This document shows positions 1 through 5,385 of a DNA stretch of 5,842 nt, one piece after another. The DNA is from Thermotoga sp. 4484_232. GTDB taxonomy: Bacteria; Thermotogota; Thermotogae; Thermotogales; Thermotogaceae. The translations under genes and the position numbers were made by a program. The DNA lies in the NCBI GenBank assembly GCA_002084985.1, contig MZGO01000048.1, positions 1 to 5,842 of the forward strand, in the 5' to 3' direction. The notes under the pieces are model-generated. The model did not search any database and was not told the origin of the DNA. It saw nothing but the letters and a program-made list of their open reading frames with translations. Each line of letters starts with the position of its first letter. The stretch's first letter is position 1.

Positions 1-876
1 GCCTCTACTTTCCAAAATCTCGAAATTTTTGGGTCTTGCAACCAGGATCACCTTCATCCCCAGCGATGATCTATTCATACTTCTAGCTCTTAAAGTCGTG
101 TCCCCCACTCTCACTGTTATCAAATTAACGCCAACATCCACGACCTCCCCTTCAACGAAATCCTGGAATCCCACAAATCTTGCCACGAACAGTGTTTTAG
201 GATTTAAGAAAAGATTTTCAGGTGTATCGAACTGTTCTATTCTTCCCCGGTTCATAACGGCCACTCTATCTGATAGGGACAGAGCTTCCGCTTGATCGTG
301 GGTGACGTATACGGTAGTTATCCCAAGTTCCTTCTGCATTCTCCTCAGTTCCGCTCTCATCTCAATTCTGAGTTTCGCATCGAGATTCGAAAGAGGTTCG
401 TCCATCAAGAGAAGGTCAGGCTTTACAACTATAGCTCTTGCTATAGCTACTCTCTGTTGCTGTCCTCCCGATAATTGAGAAGGTAGTCTCTCTTCAAAAC
501 CTTTCAAGCCCACGAATTCAAGCACTTCGGAAACTTTCTTCTTTATTACATCTTTTGGAAACCTTCTTATCTTCAATCCGAAAGCCACATTTTCAAAGAC
601 GTTCAGATGAGGAAACAACGCATAATTCTGAAATACGAAACCTATATTCCTCCTGTTCGGTGGAATGTTGTTGTAAACCTTACCGTTTATGATAATTCTT
701 CCCTTCTGGACTCTCAAAAATCCTGCTATGGCACGAAGCGTCGTGGTTTTACCGCAACCACTTGGACCCAATAATGACACGAATTCTCCTCTTCCTACAT
801 TTAGTGTCAGATCCTTTACGACAAATTCGTTTTTGTGGTAACCAACGGATACATTCTCGAGTTTCAAAAATGCCAT
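1..876 (-). CDS. ABC importer ATPase, PotA/FbpC/CysA type (3' end cut by window edge)
   Basis: This is the cytoplasmic motor subunit of the minus-strand importer; it hydrolyses ATP to drive the two permeases encoded just upstream. Reading the minus strand from 876 gives 292 codons without a stop, so the C terminus lies outside the window. All nucleotide-binding motifs are intact: Walker A GPSGCGKTT at residues 37-45, Q-loop Gln83 in FQNYALFPH, signature LSGGQ at 135-139, Walker B ending in MDEP with Asp159 and Glu160, D-loop SNLD at 163-166 and switch His193. After about residue 230 comes the start of a TOBE-like regulatory tail, as in PotA, FbpC and CysA, which run to roughly 350-370 residues, so perhaps 60-80 residues are missing. 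The start at 876 is preferred over an in-frame ATG at 882 because GAGGAGG lies 6 nt before it. Last gene visible of the operon. The family is clear; the substrate is not set by this subunit. Confidence 0.95.
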   Translation of the reverse strand, partial: MAFLKLENVSVGYHKNEFVVKDLTLNVGRGEFVSLLGPSGCGKTTTLRAIAGFLRVQKGRIIINGKVYNNIPPNRRNIGFVFQNYALFPHLNVFENVAFGLKIRRFPKDVIKKKVSEVLEFVGLKGFEERLPSQLSGGQQQRVAIARAIVVKPDLLLMDEPLSNLDAKLRIEMRAELRRMQKELGITTVYVTHDQAEALSLSDRVAVMNRGRIEQFDTPENLFLNPKTLFVARFVGFQDFVEGEVVDVGVNLITVRVGDTTLRARSMNRSSLGMKVILVARPKNFEILESRG

Positions 877-882
877 TTCCAT

Positions 883-889
883 CCTCCTC
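883..889 (-). promoter_or_regulatory. Ribosome binding site deciding the ATPase start
   Basis: On the minus strand GAGGAGG is followed immediately by an ATG at 882 and then, 6 nt after the motif, by the in-frame ATG at 876. Normal spacing points to the second ATG. The motif lies in the 16-nt gap after the permease stop codon at 893-895, so the ATPase has its own strong ribosome site within the operon. Confidence 0.75.
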
Positions 890-892
890 GTT

Positions 893-1672
893 TCAGATCA
901 TCTTCGATACACCCAAAAGCTTCTGCATCACCAAAACCACTCCTAAAGTTATGAGAATCAAAAGAGTCGCAAGAGCGGCTATACTCGGATCGTAATAGTA
1001 CTCCATGTACGTCATCATGACTATCGGAAGTGTACTGATACCCGGTCCTGTGAGAAACAGAGATATAGGGACGTTATTAAAGGATGTTATGAAAGTTAAA
1101 ATAAAAGCGGATATGATACCAACGGTTATATTCGGCAGCACCACGTTTACGAACACTCTGAAGCGAGATGCTCCCAGACTTATAGCAGCTTCTTCTATAG
1201 AATGAGGAAGATTCAGTATGGAAGAACTTATTATTCGAACTGCAAAAGGAAGAACTATAGCGGTGTGCCCTATTAAAAGTGTGGTTCTTATCGAAAAGAT
1301 TCCCATGATGATGAATATTCTAAGGAGTGCAAGACCTGCAACCATCTGAGGTATTATGACTGGTAATGTTGTTAGGATCTCGACGAATCTTTTGCCTGGA
1401 AAATCGAATCGCGCTAGAACGTACGCCACCGGTATTCCGAGTAGAAGGGCCAATAGAGATGCCAAAACTGCTAACCACAGACTCGTCTCAAAACTCCTTA
1501 TGAACATTGGCATCGTTATTACCTTCTTGAACCAGTGGAGTGTAAACCCTTTAGGTGGAAAGGAAAGGACCTCGCTTTCACTGAACGAGGCTGCAAATAT
1601 TATGATGAAGGGTCCTATGAGAAATAATATAGCTATTGCGAGCATTATGTATACGAAGATCTTTCCGCTCAT
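893..1672 (-). CDS. ABC importer inner-membrane permease, PotC-like
   Basis: This 259-residue membrane protein would form the second half of the translocation channel with the PotB-like permease encoded just before it. Six hydrophobic stretches fit membrane segments at about 7-29, 62-85, 98-119, 130-150, 183-201 and 233-252. The cytoplasmic EAA loop that docks onto the ATPase is clear: EEAAISLGASRFRVF from residue 160, with the conserved Gly167 and the closing LP at 179-180. The segment PPKGFTLHWFKK at 39-50 after the first helix is typical of PotC-type subunits, and the length matches that family. The gene overlaps the upstream permease by 4 nt (ATGA), which implies translational coupling; its ribosome site AAGGTGG (1680-1686) lies within the end of that gene, about 7 nt before the ATG. 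Assignment to the binding-protein-dependent permease family is secure. PotC-like is a class label, not proof of polyamine transport. Confidence 0.95.
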   Translation of the reverse strand: MSGKIFVYIMLAIAILFLIGPFIIIFAASFSESEVLSFPPKGFTLHWFKKVITMPMFIRSFETSLWLAVLASLLALLLGIPVAYVLARFDFPGKRFVEILTTLPVIIPQMVAGLALLRIFIIMGIFSIRTTLLIGHTAIVLPFAVRIISSSILNLPHSIEEAAISLGASRFRVFVNVVLPNITVGIISAFILTFITSFNNVPISLFLTGPGISTLPIVMMTYMEYYYDPSIAALATLLILITLGVVLVMQKLLGVSKMI

Positions 1673-2511
1673 CTTCTTCCCACCTTACCTATGAGCCTAA
1701 AGCCAGTGTTTATCAGGAGAGTGGTCAGGAACATCATAACAGCTATTGTTGTGGCCATATCCCAATCCAGAACTACTGCTGCTTTCTGGTAAAGGAGAGT
1801 ACTCAACATGAGAACACGACTGCCACCGAGAATTGCTGGTGTCACATAAGCTGTGATGGAGCCTGTGAATACTAATGTTCCACCTGTTATTAAACCCTCG
1901 ACACTGAGGGGAAACGTCACCCTCACAAACGTTTGAAACCCGGAGGCCCCAAGGCTTCTTGCTGCTAAGGATAGATCTTCAGGGATGTTTTCAAGGGCGC
2001 TGCTGATTGAGAGTATCATCATAGGCATGAACAGCTGAAGTAAACCTATTAAAACGGCTCCCTCAGTGTAGAGCATTCTAACGGGCTCTTCAATTATCCT
2101 TGTAGATAACAGGAAGTTGTTCAACAGTCCATATCGCCCAAGGACAGCAAGCCATGCGAAAGTTCTTGCTACAGGATTGGTCATGAGGGGTAGTACCATG
2201 AGTGTCATGAACACTGTTTTCAGCGTTCTATTGTTTATAGAAGCTATAGCCAAAGCCGTGGGGTAAGATATGATGATTGAAAGTCCTGTTACCCACAGGC
2301 CTATGCGTATACTCCTCAAGTAAGCTGTTCGTGAAACGTGATCTTTGAAGAACACGAAATAGTTGAAGAATATTCCTTCTCCTTCAGAGCCGTATATACT
2401 ATCGATCACAACCATCAAAAGGGGTACGAGAAAGAAGATTCCTAAAAATACGAGAGTGGGTAACAGAAGCAGGACATATTTTTTTCCGTACACTCTCGCC
2501 ACTTCTCCCAA
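1669..2511 (-). CDS. ABC importer inner-membrane permease, PotB-like (TTG start)
   Basis: This is the first permease subunit of the minus-strand importer, 280 residues long as read. Hydrophobic segments lie near 11-37, 68-90, 100-121, 148-171, 203-224 and 250-270. The EAA loop runs from Glu178 (EDLSLAARSLGASGFQTF) with Gly188 and ends at Pro201; the first Ala of the usual EAA is displaced, which is common in PotB-type proteins. GRYGLLNNFL at 125-134 is another PotB-type feature. The gene begins 10 nt after the binding-protein stop and overlaps the next permease by 4 nt. No ATG is available at the front. TTG at 2511 has a modest ribosome match (GTGAG, 2521-2525) 9 nt upstream. In-frame GTGs at 2502 and 2493 are alternatives, the latter preceded by GGGAG at 11 nt, so the first few residues are uncertain. 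The rest is firm. Confidence 0.93.
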   Translation of the reverse strand: MGEVARVYGKKYVLLLLPTLVFLGIFFLVPLLMVVIDSIYGSEGEGIFFNYFVFFKDHVSRTAYLRSIRIGLWVTGLSIIISYPTALAIASINNRTLKTVFMTLMVLPLMTNPVARTFAWLAVLGRYGLLNNFLLSTRIIEEPVRMLYTEGAVLIGLLQLFMPMMILSISSALENIPEDLSLAARSLGASGFQTFVRVTFPLSVEGLITGGTLVFTGSITAYVTPAILGGSRVLMLSTLLYQKAAVVLDWDMATTIAVMMFLTTLLINTGFRLIGKVGRR

Positions 2512-2521
2512 ATGACTTTAC

Positions 2522-3559
2522 TCACTTTCCAATTATCATCTCGTTCCATTTCTTGATCCATTCATCCCTATGATCAACTATCACGTTTGGATCGAAGAAT
2601 ATCAACGATTTTATGTGATCTTCTCCGTAAGTCAATTTCTCTGCAATTTCCTTTGGAACCTTCACATTTTTGTTGATGGGAGAATCTACAAGATCCATGG
2701 CTTCAGCGTATTGAACCCCTTCACTCAAGATAAAATCGATGTACTTATAAGCATTTTCAAGGTTTTTCGCACCTTTTACAATACTCACAGTGTTCAGGAA
2801 ACCTATCATTCCTTCCTCTGGAACGACCCACTTCAGCGGAAGTCCTGTCGCAAGAAGCCTTCCCCATGCGAATCTTGCAACTGGAGCCACCCAGACTTCT
2901 CCCATTTTGAAGAGGTTTATGAGCTCCGAAGATCTCTTATAGAAGGTCACCACGTTGCCTTTTATTTCGGCAAGTTTTTTAAATGCTACATCAAGACTCG
3001 TATCATCTTCAGAGCCACCCCATATCCTGTTCATTAGCATCATGAACGCAGGACCTTGTGTTATCGTTATATCTGGAAGGCTGATTCTACCTGCAAGATC
3101 CTCTCTCCAGAAATCCTTCCATGAGGTTATAGGTTCTTTAATCTTGTCGGTTCTGTAGACAATCCCGAAACTGAAAACAGTGTATCCTATACCGTAGTGA
3201 CCTCCTATTGGATCCTTGGCAAAATCGTATATGTCCTTGTAGTTTTTGAGTTTCGAAACATCGATCGGTTGAAGAAGGCCTTTTTTCTTTGCCAAAGCAG
3301 CGTAATAATCGACGAAATGAACCACATCGATTTTTGGATCGTTTTTCTGCATTTCCAATTTCGTCAATCTCGTGGAGTTGTTACCGAGTTCGCGAACGAT
3401 CTCTATACCGTACTTTTCCAGGAAGGGTTTTGAGATGTTTTTGTCAAGGAGATCCAGATTGAAACCCCATGTGGACACGTATACCTTTGACACACCGAAA
3501 TACAATCCACTGGCTACCAGAAATACAGCCATCGAGATGACCAGGATGAACTTTCTCAT
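2522..3559 (-). CDS. Periplasmic solute-binding protein, PotD-like (family 1/COG0687 type), substrate uncertain
   Basis: This 345-residue protein should capture the solute outside the membrane and deliver it to the permeases encoded downstream. The N terminus MRKFILVISMAVFLVASG is a positive-then-hydrophobic export signal, with no lipobox Cys, so it may be a free secreted protein or be anchored by an uncleaved signal. The mature part looks like the type 2 periplasmic binding fold of the PotD class: an early Trp31 in the first strand, the segment IDVVHFVDYYAALAKKKGLLQPID at about 77-100, and the late VPEEG (246-250) and VDSPINKNV (291-299) blocks. From memory, E. coli PotD has WMD (Trp255, Asp257) after the matching KEGG block; here the equivalent is FLN (254-256), so the polyamine-binding Asp is absent. 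Polyamine annotation is therefore weak; another small charged solute is equally likely. First gene of the operon, with a very strong ribosome site at 3567-3574 and ATG at 3559. Confidence 0.9.
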   Translation of the reverse strand: MRKFILVISMAVFLVASGLYFGVSKVYVSTWGFNLDLLDKNISKPFLEKYGIEIVRELGNNSTRLTKLEMQKNDPKIDVVHFVDYYAALAKKKGLLQPIDVSKLKNYKDIYDFAKDPIGGHYGIGYTVFSFGIVYRTDKIKEPITSWKDFWREDLAGRISLPDITITQGPAFMMLMNRIWGGSEDDTSLDVAFKKLAEIKGNVVTFYKRSSELINLFKMGEVWVAPVARFAWGRLLATGLPLKWVVPEEGMIGFLNTVSIVKGAKNLENAYKYIDFILSEGVQYAEAMDLVDSPINKNVKVPKEIAEKLTYGEDHIKSLIFFDPNVIVDHRDEWIKKWNEMIIGK

Positions 3560-3566
3560 AATCTCT

Positions 3567-3574
3567 ACCTCCTT
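3567..3574 (-). promoter_or_regulatory. Strong ribosome binding site of the binding-protein gene
   Basis: On the minus strand AAGGAGGT lies 7 nt before the ATG at 3559, close to a perfect match to the 16S rRNA end. A TCCTT just upstream (3587-3591) could pair with AAGGA of this site across a 12-nt loop. That stem of only 5 pairs is probably too weak on its own to block initiation at high temperature. Confidence 0.9.
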
Positions 3575-3612
3575 GGTTTGGTTTGGAAGGAAATGATTTT
3601 TCAGTGATATCT

Positions 3613-3634
3613 AAAAAAGGATCTTTGAGATCCT
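3613..3634 (-). terminator. Terminator-like hairpin in the leader of the minus operon
   Basis: Read on the minus strand, AGGATCT, loop CAA, AGATCCT is followed by five unpaired T (3617 down to 3613). The stem has 7 perfect pairs, only 3 of them G-C, so it would be marginal in a hot-living organism. It lies about 50 nt downstream of the predicted start of transcription and about 54 nt before the binding-protein ATG, so it cannot end an upstream gene of the operon. It would act as an attenuator, or the dyad GGATCT-TTG-AGATCC may instead be a protein site. In the plus direction there is no T run. Confidence 0.4.
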
Positions 3635-3650
3635 AAGTTTACTGAAGTTT
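3635..3650. repeat. Tandem AAGTTT direct repeat with 10-bp period
   Basis: AAGTTT occurs at 3635-3640 and again at 3645-3650, separated by ACTG. The 10-bp period places the copies on the same face of the helix, as in the half-sites of some response regulators. It lies within the minus-operon leader, directly beside the hairpin. Two six-base copies in AT-rich DNA can arise by chance. Confidence 0.3.
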
Positions 3651-3669
3651 ATCTGGAGCACCAGGCTGT

Positions 3670-3690
3670 TTTTTGACAGGATGTCATAAA
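3670..3690. promoter_or_regulatory. Palindrome over the predicted minus-strand transcription start (operator candidate)
   Basis: The core TGACA-GGA-TGTCA at 3674-3686 is a perfect 5-bp inverted repeat. After one mismatched position (3673/3687), TTT at 3670-3672 and AAA at 3688-3690 also pair. The predicted start of the minus transcript falls near 3685, inside the palindrome. A repressor here would block initiation; transcribed, the same bases would make a small 5' hairpin. Confidence 0.45.
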
Positions 3691-3691
3691 T

Positions 3692-3720
3692 ATTATACCT
3701 AAATTGTTTTTTAGGTTGAA
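3692..3720 (-). promoter_or_regulatory. Promoter of the minus-strand importer operon
   Basis: On the minus strand a perfect TATAAT (3697 to 3692) is preceded after exactly 17 nt by TTCAAC (3720 to 3715), which matches the TTGACA consensus at three of six positions. Transcription would begin near 3685, giving a leader of about 126 nt before the ATG at 3559. The perfect -10 and ideal spacing make this the best promoter for the operon; the weak -35 fits a regulated promoter. Confidence 0.65.
3697..3716. promoter_or_regulatory. Inverted repeat in the promoter spacer (operator candidate)
   Basis: ACCTAAA at 3697-3703 and TTTAGGT at 3710-3716 are perfect 7-bp arms around a 6-bp centre (TTGTTT). 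The 20-bp dyad fills the interval between the -35 and -10 elements of the minus promoter, a classic position for a dimeric repressor or a MerR-type activator. I do not recognise the site as belonging to a known regulator. Confidence 0.5.
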
Positions 3721-3755
3721 CTTAAAAATCTGTTGATAAGGGATCGATTTTTTTC

Positions 3756-3959
3756 TTAATAATCATTCCAGATCTTTAAGACATGCGGAGATTGATTCAT
3801 TGGATTTTTGAAGTTTCCTCTCATCTGGGAGAGCTCTTCATCCCATATCATACGCTTTTTTACCATCTTCCATTCCTTTGGAGCCAATGACACAGCCTGG
3901 TTCGATATATATACCTCTTTAAGCATATTGGGATGTGTGGTAAAATCTATCAAACACAT
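3756..3959 (-). CDS. Possible small hypothetical protein, 67 codons, doubtful
   Basis: This reading frame lies alone between the two promoters, so it is not the shadow of a gene on the other strand. Its product would be 67 residues, hydrophilic, with no signal, membrane segment or Cys pair, ending in SPHVLKIWNDY; the middle holds APKEWKMVKKRMIWDEE. I do not recognise a family. Against it: there is no ribosome site before the ATG at 3959 (the DNA there is C-rich on this strand), and the frame covers the plus-operon promoter. A shorter version starting at the ATG of MVKKRM has AAAGGA about 7 nt before it and would encode 36 residues. It could be a small conserved gene, a gene remnant, or chance. 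Confidence 0.25.
   Translation of the reverse strand: MCLIDFTTHPNMLKEVYISNQAVSLAPKEWKMVKKRMIWDEELSQMRGNFKNPMNQSPHVLKIWNDY
3918..3946 (+). promoter_or_regulatory. Extended -10 promoter of the amino acid importer operon
   Basis: TAAAAT at 3941-3946 is preceded by TGG, giving the extended -10 form TGnTAAAAT (3938-3946). With a 17-nt spacer the -35 is only TTTAAG (3918-3923), which suits an extended -10 promoter. An ATATATATA run at 3905-3913 just upstream could act as an UP element. Transcription would begin near 3953, leaving a short leader of about 24 nt before the GTG start at 3977. Confidence 0.5.
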
Positions 3960-3962
3960 GCT

Positions 3963-3970
3963 GGGGGGTG
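3963..3970 (+). promoter_or_regulatory. Ribosome binding site deciding the GTG start at 3977
   Basis: GGGGGGTG ends 6 nt before the GTG at 3977 and resembles GGAGGTG. The in-frame GTG at 3968 lies inside this motif and therefore cannot use it. This sets the protein start at 3977, giving an N terminus that begins MKKF. Confidence 0.7.
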
Positions 3971-3976
3971 TTCATC

Positions 3977-4720
3977 GTGAAGAAATTTTTAGTGATATTG
4001 CTTGTTGTTATAATCTCTGGAATGATACTTGCTGGTGTAGTCGATGAGATCAAGAAAAGAGGTTATCTCATAGTTGGAACAGAGGCCACTTTTCCTCCTT
4101 TCGAATTCGTAGATGAAAAAACCAAAGAGATAGTGGGATTCGACATTGATATAGCAAGGGAGATAGCAAAAGCCCTTGGTGTGAAACTGAAAGTCGAAGA
4201 TATCGCCTTCGACGGTCTCATACCAAGTCTCTTGACCAAAAAGATCGACCTCATAGCGGCTGCCATGACCATAACGCCTGAGAGAGCAAAGGTTGTTTCC
4301 TTCTCAGACCCATATTTCACAGCGGGTCAAGTTATAGTGGTGAGAAAAGACAGTTTCATGCCAAAAACGTTTGAAGAATTGGTTGGTAAGAAAGTAGCCG
4401 TTCAACTCGGTACCACAGGGGATCTAGAAGTTTCTAAAGTAGAAGGAATCGAAGTCGTCAGATTTACAAGATATACGGAAGCTTTTCTCGAACTTCAAAA
4501 TGGCAGGGTAGATGCTGTGGTCCTCGACTTTGCTCCAGCTCAGGCTTACGTTAAGATGAACCCAGGGCTTGTCATATCAAGTGGCATACTTTCGCAGGAG
4601 GAGTATGGAATCGCTGTTCGAAAGGAGGACAAAGATCTTTTGGAGGTGGTCAACACCGTTCTGAGGAATCTTAAAAAGAGCCCCTACGATATATTGGTCG
4701 AGAAGTGGTTCAGCAAATGA
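3977..4720 (+). CDS. Periplasmic polar amino acid binding protein, probably arginine (TmArgBP-like)
   Basis: This 247-residue exported protein binds an amino acid in the periplasm and hands it to the permease encoded next. A signal peptide covers about residues 1-20 (MKKFLVILLVVIISGMILAG) with no lipobox Cys, so the product is likely free. The mature protein is a family-3 solute-binding domain: FPPFEFVDE (39-47) forms the first ligand loop, GFDIDIAREIAKAL (54-67) is the family signature, MTITPER (97-103) supplies the Arg103 expected to hold the ligand carboxylate, GTTGD (145-149) begins the second lobe and Asp184 should bind the amino group. The sequence resembles, from memory, T. maritima TmArgBP almost throughout, hence arginine; lysine or glutamine cannot be excluded. 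A GTG start at 3977 is chosen over GTG at 3968 because of the ribosome site. First gene of its operon. Confidence 0.93.
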   Translation: MKKFLVILLVVIISGMILAGVVDEIKKRGYLIVGTEATFPPFEFVDEKTKEIVGFDIDIAREIAKALGVKLKVEDIAFDGLIPSLLTKKIDLIAAAMTITPERAKVVSFSDPYFTAGQVIVVRKDSFMPKTFEELVGKKVAVQLGTTGDLEVSKVEGIEVVRFTRYTEAFLELQNGRVDAVVLDFAPAQAYVKMNPGLVISSGILSQEEYGIAVRKEDKDLLEVVNTVLRNLKKSPYDILVEKWFSK

Positions 4721-4731
4721 GGTGAAAAAGG

Positions 4732-5385
4732 ATGCCTTATTGGCTTGAAGTTCTGACAAACAGTTTCACATATCTTTTGGAGGGTGCGTTGAGCACCCTC
4801 CGTTTAACTTCCCTGGCCGTTCTCATAGGACTCATAATAGGGACATTCGTTGGCATGGGGAGGCTTTCAAGGTATAGATTCTTGAATTATCCCGCTACCG
4901 TTTATGTTGAATTTATAAGAGGAACCCCACTGTTAGTACAGCTTTTCATAATATACTTTGGGCTTCCTCAACTTGGAATAAATCTTCCAAAGTATCCTGC
5001 TGCCATCGTTGCTCTCGGTATAAACAGTGGTGCTTACGTTGCTGAGATCGTTAGGGCAGGTATACAGTCTGTTCCAAAGGGGCAATACGAGGCTGCAAGA
5101 TCTTTAGGAATGACCCATGGCCAGGCTATGCGATACATAATCCTTCCTCAAGCTTTCAGAAACATCCTACCTGCTCTTGGTAACGAATTCATAGCCATGA
5201 CTAAAGATAGCTCTCTGGCATCCGTCATAGGTGTTACAGAACTTATGAGAACAGGACAAATTGTAATAAGCAGAACCTTTCAGTCCTTCTCGATCTATGG
5301 AGGAGTGGCCATTATATACTTTGTCATGACTTTCACCATGTCCAGAATCGTCAGGTGGATAGAGAAAAAGGTGGCGATAAAATGA
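4732..5385 (+). CDS. Polar amino acid ABC importer permease, HisM/GlnP family
   Basis: This 217-residue inner-membrane protein forms the channel for the amino acid delivered by the upstream binding protein. Only one permease gene precedes the ATPase, so it probably works as a homodimer, as in GlnP-type importers. Hydrophobic segments lie near 20-42, 54-77, 88-104, 150-168 and 188-206. Family hallmarks are EFIRGTPLLVQ at 60-70, the EAA loop EAARSLGMTHGQAMRY at 120-135 ending in LPQA, and TKDSSLASVIG at 157-167. Length is normal for the family. The ATG at 4732 follows GAGGTGA (4719-4725), which overlaps the upstream stop codon, with 6-nt spacing. The stop at 5383-5385 overlaps the start of the ATPase, showing translational coupling. 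Confidence 0.96.
   Translation: MPYWLEVLTNSFTYLLEGALSTLRLTSLAVLIGLIIGTFVGMGRLSRYRFLNYPATVYVEFIRGTPLLVQLFIIYFGLPQLGINLPKYPAAIVALGINSGAYVAEIVRAGIQSVPKGQYEAARSLGMTHGQAMRYIILPQAFRNILPALGNEFIAMTKDSSLASVIGVTELMRTGQIVISRTFQSFSIYGGVAIIYFVMTFTMSRIVRWIEKKVAIK

Larger units (their letters stand above)
3560..3976. promoter_or_regulatory. Divergent regulatory region between two importer operons
   Basis: This 417-bp stretch separates the two oppositely directed operons. From left to right it holds the minus-operon ribosome site, a hairpin with a T run, a tandem direct repeat, a palindrome at the predicted minus start of transcription, the minus promoter with an inverted repeat in its spacer, a doubtful 67-codon minus-strand reading frame (3756-3959), and the extended -10 promoter and ribosome site of the plus operon. 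It is AT-rich between about 3600 and 3765. I see no tRNA, no known riboswitch class and no transposon end. Confidence 0.8.

Noticed and set aside
2570..3037. Plus-strand frame of 155 codons opposite the PotD-like binding protein.
   Set aside because: It is the antisense shadow of a strongly supported gene; its product shows no domain and it lacks a ribosome site. The other long plus frames left of 3560 fail for the same reason.
3673..3701. A perfect TTGACA on the plus strand (3673-3678) that could be the -35 of a second plus promoter.
   Set aside because: At 17 nt the -10 would be TACCTA, a poor match, and the hexamer is already accounted for as part of the TGACA/TGTCA palindrome. It is also about 300 bp from the gene.
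3724..3752. Inverted repeat AAAAATC / GATTTTT with a 15-nt loop and trailing T residues, terminator-like on the plus strand.
   Set aside because: The stem is almost all A-T with a long loop and would not hold in a thermophile; no transcript is expected to end there.
3808..4047. Plus-strand frame of 79 codons crossing the promoter into the binding-protein gene.
   Set aside because: It overlaps the start of the well-supported amino acid binding protein in another frame, covers the promoter, and has no ribosome site or recognisable motif.
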